A DNA stretch of 64,000 nucleotides from Paenibacillus anaericanus (GTDB lineage Bacteria; Bacillota; Bacilli; Paenibacillales; Paenibacillaceae): positions 28,957 to 92,956 of the forward strand of contig NZ_RZNY01000019.1 of assembly GCF_003994475.1 (NCBI RefSeq), written 5' to 3'. The notes under the pieces were generated by a model. That model had not been told where the DNA came from and did not search any database. It saw nothing but the letters and a program-made list of their open reading frames with translations. Position 1 is the stretch's first letter. Every line of letters begins with the position of its first letter. A program made the position numbers and the translations under genes. This document shows positions 33,994 to 43,308 of the stretch, in pieces.

Positions 33994-35524
33994 GGGTTCA
34001 GCTTTCTTGACTAGAAGTATTAAATTGTTCGTAACGTTACGTATATATTAGATCGGGTAGGTAGCTAGAAGGTTACATGAAAAAAACCACGTATTCAAGG
34101 ACTGCACCCCGTTTGTGAGACAGGGACCAAACAAGGGCCAGGCAAGCAAGCTTGCGTCCGAGCTAAAAGCTCCGCACAAGCATGTTGTGATGCGGAACGC
34201 TGATGGTGCAGGCGATCACTGCCATATGGGCGCAATGCGTCTACTTCATCAGACCATCTTCGACTGGCTCCACACAACCCTGAGAATCGTTTGTTGAGCA
34301 ACAAGAAAACTGCATTATAAAGGAAGGTACCTGGGAAACTGGCAATTGTCCTATTTGGTGATCTACACAAGTATCGTCTTCCTTGCTGGATTTTTACTAA
34401 GCTTTGTTATCGCGGTTGGAGCGAGAGAATGGTGCAAGGTGCATATTGATTGGATTTTATTGTTCTTTTAATATGCAACAATATGTATCAATATGCGTAT
34501 TAAGGGACGGGATAGATAGTTTTAAAAGTGAGTAATTAGGACTATACGGAAAGAATGACGCTCAATATATTTAGATTACTATTGAGGTTGTAGCGTGCGA
34601 GCGTTTTAGCGACATAGGTAATAGAGTTTTACTGAGGATGAAGCGATTGAGAATACTGAAGTGTATTTCGTCAAGTATTCAGGGCTTATCCGAACCTACC
34701 ATCTCCTATATTCACAAACGTATCATAAAATAGTACTGGCTATAATTATTACGACGTATCAGAATGGCTCTTAGAACGTTGGGAGTCTTTAGTTTTTATT
34801 AACATCATAATTGCCACCTACCCGCTCCAGATCGATAAATTCTCCTCTACTAGCTCTGACCACTAAGATCGGACTCGCAAGTATCAGGAAAATATGACCA
34901 TTTGGAAGGGATTTGCTCTGAATTTATCGAACTAAGATATTTTCCTACCAAAAAGGGGAGTCTCTAGTTGGATGATAATTCCTTTTTAGAGTCAATTCCG
35001 AACATTGAAACTAATGAGGGATTGAGATTGCCTCAGATAACGGACCATTGTTAGAAGTATTGTTTGACCGCGAATTGGAAGTGCAGAAAATAATGCAGGA
35101 AATCAAAGCGAAAATACCGGAAAAAGTGTGAATAAAACCCACCCTTCACGTGTGGGTCTGTTTGTTGCTTAACAAAATTTTGTTTTCTGAACTTCTTGAA
35201 GGCAATTGGTATTTCACAGTCATTGGATGGGGGCACATCTTATAAGATTTGTTCACACTGAACACTCGACACATGTGGAGTGCTCAATATTGATGATACT
35301 CAATAATAGTTGAGATGTGGCAGTATTGCTCAAATGCATTGTTTTTAATGATTGTATACACTAAGGCACGCTATTAAGATAGCGGACAGCTATATTCAAT
35401 GAGTCCTTTGATATTAGATTTTAAAGGGAAGTTCTTGCCGCCACTGAAACCAATAAGGATGAATAACATCGTCCTTCTCTTTGCCCAGCTCAAATAGGCC
35501 GCTTAATGTGGGACGTTGTCAGCG
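33994..35524. other. Gene-poor decayed stretch between the sigma factor and VanZ genes
   Basis: No intact gene was found. Visible pieces are the palindrome CGTAACGTTACG at 34,030-34,041, and a segment at 34,098-34,125 resembling an IS3-family end (CTGCACCCC, then TTTGTGAGACA). A membrane-like fragment with no good start lies at about 34,337-34,470 (SYLVIYTSIVFLAGFLLSFV). A reading-frame fragment ends VQKIMQEIKAKIPEKV at 35,131. A hairpin lies at 35,137-35,158 (ACCCACCC with GTGTGGGT). These look like remnants of earlier genes. Confidence 0.6.
35263..35282. repeat. Left copy of a 17-bp repeat flanking the bce/VanZ module
   Basis: CACTCGACACATGTGGAGTG is itself an imperfect palindrome. Seventeen bases (TCGACACATGTGGAGTG) recur in direct orientation at 40,728-40,744, on the other side of the five-gene module. 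Confidence 0.7.
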
Positions 35525-36076
35525 CTACAGATTGAACTTGGCCGCGAGGCGTTGAATAGCATTCGCTTGCATCAACTTGTTCATGATAAGGAAGCCAAGC
35601 ACTCCCCCGAGGGTATTGGCGATAATGTCGTTAATGTCCGTACTTCTGCTGCTGCCGAGAGTGATCCCGATAACCATTTGTATAACTTCAATGGAGAGGC
35701 TCAAGATTAGTACCAACTTTGCCGCTTTTTTAGTGCTATCGTATTTAGGATTCAAGAGAGGCAGATACATTCCCAGCGGCACTAGCATGATGATATTCAA
35801 AATAAATGATTTTATATCGATTGTTAATATAGGGATGAAATTAATATGTTTATACCAAGGCGTTTGGTTCACATATAGGCCAATATTGACATCAATCGGG
35901 AAGAGTACTAAATGGAAGACAGCTAGTAAATAGAAGCCAAACGTGACGAGTAAGGTATATTGCAGAGCTGTAAACCTCTTGATCTTCAATTTAGTCAAGC
36001 CCAACAGAGTGACCAGAAATATAAGAAACAGCGGTGCCAAGACATAATAAGATTCAATTGTATATTGGATAGACAT
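35525..36076 (-). CDS. VanZ family membrane protein
   Basis: A 183-residue protein with about five helices. VanZ features are HLVLFPIDV, the NFIPI segment, ILNIIMLVPLGMYLPLL, EVIQMVIG and GSSRSTDINDIIANTLGGVLGF. The reference VanZ gives low-level teicoplanin resistance; the family role is unclear. It lies 36 bases downstream of the permease gene and is probably the last gene of the operon, consistent with a cell-wall antibiotic response. Confidence 0.88.
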   Translation of the reverse strand: MSIQYTIESYYVLAPLFLIFLVTLLGLTKLKIKRFTALQYTLLVTFGFYLLAVFHLVLFPIDVNIGLYVNQTPWYKHINFIPILTIDIKSFILNIIMLVPLGMYLPLLNPKYDSTKKAAKLVLILSLSIEVIQMVIGITLGSSRSTDINDIIANTLGGVLGFLIMNKLMQANAIQRLAAKFNL

Positions 36077-36112
36077 CAGCTCGGATTCTCCTTTCAGCTC
36101 GTGAATGAACGA

Positions 36113-37969
36113 TCAGTCGATGATTAGTTCATTTTTTATTTCAATTAAATAGTTTCTTCGTATAAATACGTAGAAAAGCAGCTGCAGGATCAAAAAGCTG
36201 CCCATGATTAAAAAGGCGGCGGTTCCGACTTCTATCTCAAATATACGATTTAGCGTGCTCAGTGCGACTGAGGAATGAATACATGCAACGATATAGGGCA
36301 GCATGAACAAGATTCCCATCTCGATTGTGGTTATCCTTTTAATTTCTTTGAAGGTTAAGCCAACCTTATTCAACTGCTTATATTTTTTCTTATCGGTTTC
36401 CACATCGATAAAAAATTTGTTATAGATAAAACTGCCTGAAGTCACGAAGAAGATCATTCCAATAAATATGGACAAGAACATGATCGTACCGTAAGCACTT
36501 TTTTCTGTCTCAAAAATATGCGACTTGGATAAGAATATACCGTTAGGATTACTTTCATACTTGGCTTCATATTCATCATAGACGACATAAGTGTCGGACC
36601 AGTCCTCGACATGGAAGGCATATTGAATCCCTTCATCGCTTTCAATGAGATCATATAGCGTATCGGCAACGACATATAGGGTTGATGCTTGGTCTTGCAT
36701 GATCTTTGCCTGTATTTCCTCGGTTACCCGGATGGGGTTTCCTTCAATCGTCATGCGATTGATATCGTTGCCGAATTCGGCAGAGGCCATTACTTTTATC
36801 GTCTCATGCTCTTGAATCGAAGCAGTTCGGAGGTCTAATTGTTCGGCCAGTTGGTTATAGACACTCATCTTCATCAGGGTATAAGAAATCTCTTCCGCAT
36901 CGGTAACCGATTTGTTAGCGATGGTTATTGGGGTATAGGAAAAACCGCCTTCCTTCAGCTGCTGATCAATAAAATTGATTTCCTCATGGACGGTCAGGTT
37001 CTCGCCAATTGTTTGATAAGTAAAGGCAAGAGGATATCTCTCTTCGATATTGCCTAATGTATTATCCCAGAAGGCATAACAAGTTCCGATCGATATGAAT
37101 GCTGCTGTGGATGTGATCGATATGATGAAAAACACTCTAGCATTATCTTTCATGCGATAGAACAAATTGGATACCCAGATCAAATTCGTGTGCTTCAAAT
37201 AAAAAAGCCTGTTCTTTTTAAGGAATGCGATAAAAAAAACACTAAACTGCGAAAATAGGAAGAAGGTGGCTATGACAACCATTACCATAACCAATAAGAT
37301 GATTTTTTCTAAATTTTCAATATTACTGGTAAAGGATATATAGTAAGCGACGAGTAGCAGCACAGCACTCAAGATAGCTAAAAGCACGGATGGCTTAGGC
37401 GCGAGCCTTGGAGCTATTGTTCCTTTGAGCAAGTGGAGGATGTCCTTCTCCTTGATAATCCATGAAGTGAAGAAAGATACCAAGACACATAGAAGGATAA
37501 AGGCAACCGAGGTAATCAGAATAGCTTTAATTGGAAAATAATACGGCAGAGCTTGAATCCTAAACAGTTTCTCGATCATAATTAAAAAGAGTTTTGAGAA
37601 AACTAATCCTGTTAGAATTCCGCAGACGGTTGCTGCAATGCTGATCAACATATTTTCGATAAATATCATCTTTAAAATCTGCTTTTTCGATGTCCCGATC
37701 ATATATAAAATTCCGAATTCTTTATACCGGCTCTTCAGAAATACGCTAATGGAATAAAACACGAAGAAAAAAAGGAAGAAATAAGTGATGATTTCTGCTG
37801 CGTAAAGAGATACCTCAATATAGGATTTGAATGCCCCTTTGTCGGGGTGAAGTATAAACATGGTAAAGGTGAAAAATAAAGCGACAGAAATGCAGGTGCT
37901 CAGGAAATAAGCAAAATAGGCTTTCCCATTGCGCGTTACATTTTTTATGGCGAATTGCTTAAAATTCAC
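36113..37969 (-). CDS. BceB-type ABC transporter permease
   Basis: A 618-residue FtsX-like permease of the peptide-antibiotic class. Helix 1 follows MNFKQFAIKNVTRNGKAYFAY. There are ten predicted helices, and a large extracellular domain of about 200 residues between helices 7 and 8 (about residues 300-500) is the hallmark of BceB sensors. The GTG start at 37,969 lies inside the ATPase gene 3' end (11-base overlap) with GGAGGTG upstream. It should form a sensory complex with the adjacent histidine kinase. Confidence 0.9.
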   Translation of the reverse strand: MNFKQFAIKNVTRNGKAYFAYFLSTCISVALFFTFTMFILHPDKGAFKSYIEVSLYAAEIITYFFLFFFVFYSISVFLKSRYKEFGILYMIGTSKKQILKMIFIENMLISIAATVCGILTGLVFSKLFLIMIEKLFRIQALPYYFPIKAILITSVAFILLCVLVSFFTSWIIKEKDILHLLKGTIAPRLAPKPSVLLAILSAVLLLVAYYISFTSNIENLEKIILLVMVMVVIATFFLFSQFSVFFIAFLKKNRLFYLKHTNLIWVSNLFYRMKDNARVFFIISITSTAAFISIGTCYAFWDNTLGNIEERYPLAFTYQTIGENLTVHEEINFIDQQLKEGGFSYTPITIANKSVTDAEEISYTLMKMSVYNQLAEQLDLRTASIQEHETIKVMASAEFGNDINRMTIEGNPIRVTEEIQAKIMQDQASTLYVVADTLYDLIESDEGIQYAFHVEDWSDTYVVYDEYEAKYESNPNGIFLSKSHIFETEKSAYGTIMFLSIFIGMIFFVTSGSFIYNKFFIDVETDKKKYKQLNKVGLTFKEIKRITTIEMGILFMLPYIVACIHSSVALSTLNRIFEIEVGTAAFLIMGSFLILQLLFYVFIRRNYLIEIKNELIID

Positions 37970-38714
37970 GCGAAGCACCTCCCAAGAGAGAAAGTACGTC
38001 GATGATCTGTTGATAAAACTGCTGCCTGCTGCTGCCTTTATATATTTCATTATAGATGCTGCCGTCTTTAATAAATAAGATCCGGTTGCAATAACTGGCT
38101 GCCAAGGGATCATGAGTCACCATCATAGTAGTAACCTGTTCCTCCTGATTGATTTTCTCGAACAATTCCATTACGATCCTCGATGCGTTGGAGTCCAAAT
38201 TTCCTGTAGGTTCGTCGGCAAGAAGGAGGGCTGGCTTATGGATGATGGCTCTGGCAATAGCCGTTCTTTGAGCTTCTCCTCCGGAGACTTCAAAGGTTCT
38301 CTTGCTCAGCAGATGCTTGATGCCAAGGATATTGGCGACTTTCGTCAGCCTTCTGTCTTGCTCCTTAACAGGTACTCCGTCTAGGGCCAAGGGCAAGATT
38401 ACATTTTCACCAAGTGTTAGTGTGTCAAGCAAATTAAAGTCTTGGAAAACAAAACCCAGTTCCCTGCGTCTAAAAAGAGCAAGCTTATCCCCATTTAAGC
38501 TTAATGGGTTATTACCCTCAATATAAATTTCACCTGATGTGGGTTGATCGACCGTAGAGATCATATTTAACAAGGTTGTTTTGCCGCTGCCGGAAGGTCC
38601 CATAACCCCAACCAATTCACCGGCTTCAATTGAAAAGCTGATATGATTCAAAGCGCTGAACATCACTTGTTTGCCATAAGATTTGCTTAATTGACTGACC
38701 TTTAACATTTCCAT
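37959..38714 (-). CDS. BceA-type ABC transporter ATPase
   Basis: A 251-residue ATPase. Walker A is GPSGSGKTT, the Q-loop FVFQDFNLLDTLT, the signature VSGGEAQRTAIARA, Walker B ALLLADEPTGNLD, and the H-loop VTHD. The sequence is typical of MacB/BceA-like exporters. It is cotranscribed with the permease and lies 90 bases after the kinase gene, with a response-regulator box between them. Confidence 0.93.
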   Translation of the reverse strand: MEMLKVSQLSKSYGKQVMFSALNHISFSIEAGELVGVMGPSGSGKTTLLNMISTVDQPTSGEIYIEGNNPLSLNGDKLALFRRRELGFVFQDFNLLDTLTLGENVILPLALDGVPVKEQDRRLTKVANILGIKHLLSKRTFEVSGGEAQRTAIARAIIHKPALLLADEPTGNLDSNASRIVMELFEKINQEEQVTTMMVTHDPLAASYCNRILFIKDGSIYNEIYKGSSRQQFYQQIIDVLSLLGGASREF

Positions 38715-38803
38715 AACGATATCTTCCCCTTTGTGGTTAATCGCGATATCCTCTATAGTAATCGGTCGAGTCCCATTGAGCGATTCATCTTCATTACACT
38801 TTT

Positions 38804-38819
38804 CTTACATGGATGTAAG
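38804..38819. promoter_or_regulatory. BceR-type operator upstream of the transporter genes
   Basis: CTTACATGGATGTAAG is a perfect inverted repeat. It fits the TNACA-N4-TGTAA pattern recalled for BceR/PsdR-type response regulators. It overlaps the stop codon of the kinase gene and lies about 90 bases ahead of the ATPase start, so it could drive drug-induced transcription of the transporter genes alone. Confidence 0.7.
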
Positions 38820-39797
38820 GTTGCCAAATCGAACAATGACCTTTGTACCTCGATTCACTTCTGACTGAATTTGAATATTGTGATGCAAGTTCTCGCAGAC
38901 CTTTTTGGCGATATATAGTCCCATCCCTGTAGATTCCCCCCGCACTCTTCCATTTGCGCCAGTGAAGAAGAGATCGAACACTCTTCGAATATCTTTAGGA
39001 TGAATTCCGATGCCTTCATCTGTGACCTCCAGAACAACTTCATTCTCTCTCCGATAAGCGGAGATGCTCACATATTTCCCTTTTCCTTTGGAATATTTGA
39101 TGCCGTTTGTGATCAGCTGTTCAATGATGAATTTGAGCCATTTTACATCCGTGTAGACCTCAATGGTTTCGTCAATGGTTGCTCTAGGTAATATGCCGCT
39201 AGTTATGAATTGTTTTTTTTCTTGATTGATGCAATCTATAATAAGGGGCTGCAAGCGTGTCTTCTCAATGACGAAGTCCTTCTCAAAGGCATCCAGACGC
39301 GCCAATGATAAGGCCATCTTAAGCCCTTTTTCAATCTTATACAGCTCTTCTTGGATGCCGCTCACATATATGGTACCAGCCTGAGCCTCCAACTGCAGCT
39401 GGATAACGGAAAGAGGCGTTTTCATTTGATGCACCCATTGGTTGATGAATGTTAAGTGCTCTTGATGTTTTTGATTGGATTGCTGCAATTTCAATTCATA
39501 TAAGCGGTGTTGTTGTTTGAGCAACATGGAGATTTGATGGCTCCAAAAGGAGCTCCCCTTATCCAACGAAATTTCCTCTAGAGCATGGAAGTCACGATAT
39601 AGTAAGGCATAAACCTCTTTCGTTTTGGCATATTTCCACACTAAAAAAACGAGAAGAATAAAAGTGTTAAATATGAATATGTACATGATACTCTGGAATG
39701 GAAAATCTATCACGAGCACACAATAAAAAACAGACAATATCACTGAGAAATAATAGAGAAGAATATATCCCTGATGTTCTTTTAGAAATAATCGCAT
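38805..39797 (-). CDS. BceS-type intramembrane-sensing histidine kinase
   Basis: A 330-residue kinase. Two helices (about 12-30 and 34-55) are separated by only a few residues, so there is no extracellular sensor, as in BceS/PsdS/YxdK. The phospho-acceptor region is FINQWVHQMKTPLSVIQ, and the ATPase blocks are NGIKYSKGKG, VTDEGIGI and GMGLYIAK. Sensing is expected through the transporter. It lies 13 bases after the response regulator. Confidence 0.92.
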   Translation of the reverse strand: MRLFLKEHQGYILLYYFSVILSVFYCVLVIDFPFQSIMYIFIFNTFILLVFLVWKYAKTKEVYALLYRDFHALEEISLDKGSSFWSHQISMLLKQQHRLYELKLQQSNQKHQEHLTFINQWVHQMKTPLSVIQLQLEAQAGTIYVSGIQEELYKIEKGLKMALSLARLDAFEKDFVIEKTRLQPLIIDCINQEKKQFITSGILPRATIDETIEVYTDVKWLKFIIEQLITNGIKYSKGKGKYVSISAYRRENEVVLEVTDEGIGIHPKDIRRVFDLFFTGANGRVRGESTGMGLYIAKKVCENLHHNIQIQSEVNRGTKVIVRFGNLTSM

Positions 39798-39810
39798 TGA
39801 AGGTACACAC

Positions 39811-40500
39811 CTACCAGCATTTATTTAATTTATAACCGAGGCCTCTGATCGTTATAATTCCGTTTTGAATACCAAGTTCTTGCATCTTTTTTTTCAGTCT
39901 TGTGACATTTACATTCAGGGTGTTTTCTTCGACGAACTGGGAGTCATCCCACATCTTTTCGAGCAGATAGTTTCTGTAAACCACATTCGGATAAAATTGA
40001 ATCAAACTTTCGAGCAACAGAGCTTCTTTTTTCGTAAGCGTTAATGCCTGGCCTTTGAATTCGAGCTCCAATCTTTCGGGATATAAGGTTAGCTCTTCCC
40101 AGGTCATAACCCGCTCATTCGAACGGGCATAATCGCCATAAGCTCGTCTAAGATGGCTTTTGATTTTGGCCATGATCACCTCGTAAGAAAAGGGCTTGGT
40201 TATGTAGTCATCTGCGCCGTTTTCAAGAGCCATCACTTGATCCATTCCACTTTCTCTAGCCGAGATGAAGAGAATTGGAGCTTTAGATATTTCCCTGATC
40301 CTTCTACACCAATAGAACCCGTCAAACTTAGGAAGGTTCACATCAAGCAGCACTAAACTAGGACGGTGTAAAGAAAATTCTTCTACGACCTGTTCAAAGT
40401 TTTGTACAACCTTCACTGAGAACCCATACTTCTCTATATGTTCTTTTAAAAGTCGACAGATAGACAAATCATCTTCAACTATAAAAATGGTATATTCCAT
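39811..40500 (-). CDS. BceR-type OmpR-family response regulator
   Basis: A 229-residue regulator. The receiver has the acidic pair EDD at 9-11, phospho-acceptor Asp in LVLLDVNLPKFDG, and Lys in DDYITKPFS. A winged-helix DNA-binding domain follows (LTLTKKEALLLESLI, ENTLNVNVTRLKKKM). It is the first gene of the regulator-kinase-ATPase-permease-VanZ series. Confidence 0.93.
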   Translation of the reverse strand: MEYTIFIVEDDLSICRLLKEHIEKYGFSVKVVQNFEQVVEEFSLHRPSLVLLDVNLPKFDGFYWCRRIREISKAPILFISARESGMDQVMALENGADDYITKPFSYEVIMAKIKSHLRRAYGDYARSNERVMTWEELTLYPERLELEFKGQALTLTKKEALLLESLIQFYPNVVYRNYLLEKMWDDSQFVEENTLNVNVTRLKKKMQELGIQNGIITIRGLGYKLNKCW

Positions 40501-40684
40501 AATTAAATTATTCCTCCGAAATGATGGATTGATTCATGAACTTGGATACTATCAGTATAACCCACTTAATAATATATGTATCAATTATATGGGAACGGCT
40601 GGGTATCCTTCATAATTACATATTTCATACGCATCTAAGTTCGCCTTCATTATTCAGGTTCTATTTTCCCTCTTTATTGAAAAC

Positions 40685-40978
40685 ATGATGTATACAGCTG
40701 ATAGGTACATTATTCTGTTATGCACATTCGACACATGTGGAGTGTGTGGCTTGGTTGGAGCTGGAAATGTTAACAGCTTTAGTGCCAGTTTTGCGAAGCA
40801 GTTTGAGAATTCAAATAGAAGTTATGCTCATGTTTCATTTGGATATGAGACAACGGCATACATTCCACTAGATGTCATTGAAAAATATGAAAAAACGAGC
40901 TCTGCCAATAAAAATGGAGACAGATTGGCTGAATTCGTTTCAAAATTAGTACTACAATTAATAGATATAATCAAGTAG
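40685..40978 (+). CDS. Uncertain reading frame (97 aa), possibly a fragment
   Basis: An open frame whose second half looks coding (FAKQFENSNRSYAHVSFGYE, IPLDVIEKYEKTSSANKNGD). The first 30 residues read across the right copy of the 17-bp repeat (40,728-40,744), so the true start is unclear. No ribosome-binding site or family was recognised. It may be the tail of a gene cut by the rearrangement that brought in the bce module. Confidence 0.35.
   Translation: MMYTADRYIILLCTFDTCGVCGLVGAGNVNSFSASFAKQFENSNRSYAHVSFGYETTAYIPLDVIEKYEKTSSANKNGDRLAEFVSKLVLQLIDIIK
40728..40744. repeat. Right copy of the 17-bp repeat flanking the bce/VanZ module
   Basis: TCGACACATGTGGAGTG is identical to 35,266-35,282. 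Together with flanking bases (CAC, GTG) it forms an imperfect palindrome. The two copies enclose the VanZ and bce genes exactly. Confidence 0.7.
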
Positions 40979-40999
40979 AAGTGAAGGGAAGTTGAACTT

Positions 41000-41199
41000 G
41001 TGGGAAAAATGATTAACGAAGAGATGATAAGGGCTACTTATTATTACGGTTGTAAAGTTTAAACAATCAAGTTGATTTGAACAAGGCCTTAGATGAGATT
41101 GAGTCGCAAACCGGGATGGATAGAAGGTCTGCAAATGCCTATCTGCATGTATCTTCCAGTATGATGAAAGGCAACGAATATCGTAGAACGATGATATGA
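41000..41199 (+). pseudogene. Frameshifted small gene remnant, similar in style to N-termini of restriction-type endonucleases
   Basis: Reads MINEEMIRATYYYGCKV, then a stop. It continues after a one-base shift as NQVDLNKALDEIESQTGMDR and SANAYLHVSSSMMKGNEYRR. The helical ALDEIESQTGM motif is reminiscent of the N-terminal part of some HNH or McrB-associated proteins. That is weak recognition and not a firm assignment. The remainder of any such gene is absent. Confidence 0.4.
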
Positions 41200-41657
41200 G
41201 GCGGTTTTCAAATAATTAAGATTAACTTCAAGAAGGAAAAACATGCCTAACATAGAATAATACCTTACATTAAGTAATTAGGCCTATTTATATGTAGGTC
41301 CTTGGTATCGATTTAAATAAGTGAGTTGATCGAATACAAATGTATCTCAATCAAGAAGTGCTGCTATAGAAATAATGATACAGAGTGGAGAGAAAATTAT
41401 TAGTTATTGTAAGTGACTCTAAGTAAGAATAAAAGGTTGAAAAGAAAAACCAATCAGTAAGTAAACAAAAAATAGTTTAGATCAATACTAAGAGTCGATG
41501 ATTTGTTTCATCTTTTTAAAGAACAAATTAAGAAATGTGTTGAGCTTTAGGATAAAAGGAAAATTTAAAAGTAAGAAGTAAGGGTGAAATCTCTTATGAA
41601 GGATCAAATTTTCTAATATGTAAAGAATGAATAATTATTTGTAGGAGAGATCGATTT
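41200..41657. other. AT-rich non-coding stretch
   Basis: About 460 bases with no convincing reading frame, repeat or RNA gene. The base composition is clearly more AT-rich than the core genome to the left. It probably contains the promoter of the membrane protein that follows. Confidence 0.6.
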
Positions 41658-42503
41658 ATGAAAAAAAATACGATTAATAATTCTATTTTTAATAATAACT
41701 TACCCAGTTGGGCAAAAATAATTTTACCTCTTCTTGGTGTTATATTTCTTGTTACGGCAGGCTTTTTCTCAATTCATCAGCCAGATGGGTTACTTTCGAA
41801 AATGGTATACCCAGAATTGATAGAAAAAGTAATTACATATTGTCTTCTAGGCATATCAGCAATTTTAGGGATTTTATTTATATTTATAGTTTTTAATATT
41901 CAATTAAAATCTGTACAAATGACTTTGATCCTTATTTTAGGTATCATTGTGGGGATAGTCATATCTAATTCTAATACTAGGGTTATTTTATTAGGATTAA
42001 TAATTGATGCTTTTATATTCATTGTAATTATAACTTTGTTGGAATTGTATTCTACTGTGATGACAATGTTCAGCTTAGGAGTTTTGTCTACGATTGTTAT
42101 TGGTATAGTTCTTTTGAATATTCCATATTACTTTGAGAGACCTTCAGCAGCCATATATTTAATAGTCACTATATACTTAGTCCTTTATCAATTTATTGGA
42201 GTTAAATTGAATAAATTTTTTATTTCGAGAATTATGGGGCAAGCAGAACGTTCAGAAAGTTTTGATAGAAAATTACTAAAGATGCATATGATGCTAATTT
42301 ACACTGTTATTTTTATCTTAATTAATGCAACAGGACTTTTATATGAGCAAGATGGCATTAATTATTCTAACATTGTAAACAATTGTTTTATTACGGCTAT
42401 TACAATAAGTCAAATTAATTGGGGATCTTTGTTGAAAGCTAGCAATTTTAGCTTGGGTGAAAAAATTATCTCTATTGTATCAAGGGAGGAAAAAAATGAA
42501 TGA
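41658..42503 (+). CDS. Unknown multi-spanning membrane protein (281 aa)
   Basis: AT-rich gene with a good site (TAGGAGAG). About eight hydrophobic helices can be seen (around residues 20-42, 58-80, 88-103, 108-128, 133-155, 165-187, 212-230 and 240-255). There are no catalytic motifs and no recognised family. It overlaps a 32-codon frame by 4 bases. Its composition suggests foreign origin. It could be an immunity or defence-associated membrane protein, but nothing in the sequence proves this. Confidence 0.65.
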   Translation: MKKNTINNSIFNNNLPSWAKIILPLLGVIFLVTAGFFSIHQPDGLLSKMVYPELIEKVITYCLLGISAILGILFIFIVFNIQLKSVQMTLILILGIIVGIVISNSNTRVILLGLIIDAFIFIVIITLLELYSTVMTMFSLGVLSTIVIGIVLLNIPYYFERPSAAIYLIVTIYLVLYQFIGVKLNKFFISRIMGQAERSESFDRKLLKMHMMLIYTVIFILINATGLLYEQDGINYSNIVNNCFITAITISQINWGSLLKASNFSLGEKIISIVSREEKNE

Positions 42504-42598
42504 AACATAGAAAGAAAATCTTGAATAATGATGAAGAGTTTCTTAACTGCTACAATTCATCAAGTAGTATACGCAATAGAAGATCAGGAGGATTGTAA
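42500..42598 (+). CDS. Small overlapping reading frame (32 aa)
   Basis: ATG at 42,500 overlaps the stop of the membrane protein gene (ATGA) and has AGGGAGGA 10 bases upstream inside that gene. The product is polar and basic (MKHRKKILNNDEEFLNCYNS). The overlap and strong site suggest translational coupling. Too short for recognition. Confidence 0.45.
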   Translation: MKHRKKILNNDEEFLNCYNSSSSIRNRRSGGL

Positions 42599-43308
42599 AA
42601 ATAGAGGAAGCTCTTTCGAATAGGTTCAAAAGTATACTCCTGAATTTGTTAAATTGTCTGGTACATATTACAGCAGGAAGATATATAGTTTTTAGGTGAA
42701 ATTAAGACTCGAAACCGAAATTAGCGGTTGACGAGATAGTTGAGGTTAAAATTAGAAAAACATCTGTAAATCCTGTATTTTTGTAACTCCGACCCCACAA
42801 CAAAAGGAAATGACAGATACCACTCCAGTATATTAATAACATGCTCGTAAACAGATGGTGGAGCAAGCGCTAGGATCTCCAGCGGCGCATAGTTCTCGGA
42901 TGCAAGAAGCGCCTGCTAATACCGTACAGCGAATATACCTAGTAGTCAGAAGCATACCACCAATGAGCGAGTGCATCGTGGAGAAGGCCTGGAATGAAGT
43001 GAAGTTAGTGATGTACCATTTACCAGAAGCTAATTTATCAAATGTTGTCTTTGTTAAACGTACATCCTAGAATAAATTATCGAAAGATTTTCTTCTAACA
43101 TTTTTTCTAACATTCTTAAAACAGCATATCCATGAATACATCATAAAAAAGTCGGAGTCATCTTCTGTAATCCCTTGTCCTGCTTGGGTTTACAGTCGAT
43201 GATTCCGATACGCAGCGTAAGTGTCAAAGATTCAGGTTCTAATGTTACAGTGGTAACAATTTCTGATAAAGAATTTCCATTCAAACTTGAACGATAGCCC
43301 TGTAATTA
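42599..43308. other. Remnant region with the right-hand end of block A
   Basis: No intact gene. A broken frame (TPTPQQKEMTDTTPVY, two stops, then HARKQMVEQALGSPAAHSSR) lies at 42,783-43,070. From 43,093 the sequence resembles the island end at 55,961-56,117: the paired TTCTAACAT motif, CTTGTCCTG-TT-GGTTTACAG and ATTCCGATAC. It ends with AGATTCAGGTTCTAATGT near 43,229-43,246, a decayed piece of the tRNA attachment core. Confidence 0.6.
43093..43115. repeat. Paired TTCTAACAT motifs (middle copy)
   Basis: TTCTAACATT and TTCTAACATTC in direct orientation, 12 bases apart, match the pairs at 32,379 and 55,961. They mark the end of block A. Confidence 0.6.

Noticed and set aside
34095..34370. Overlapping open frames on both strands in the decayed stretch
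   Set aside because: No start site, no recognisable family, and a biased low-complexity translation; treated as remnants.
42855..43070. 71-codon plus-strand frame as a gene
   Set aside because: It continues an upstream frame containing two stop codons and has no ribosome-binding site, so it is at best a relic.
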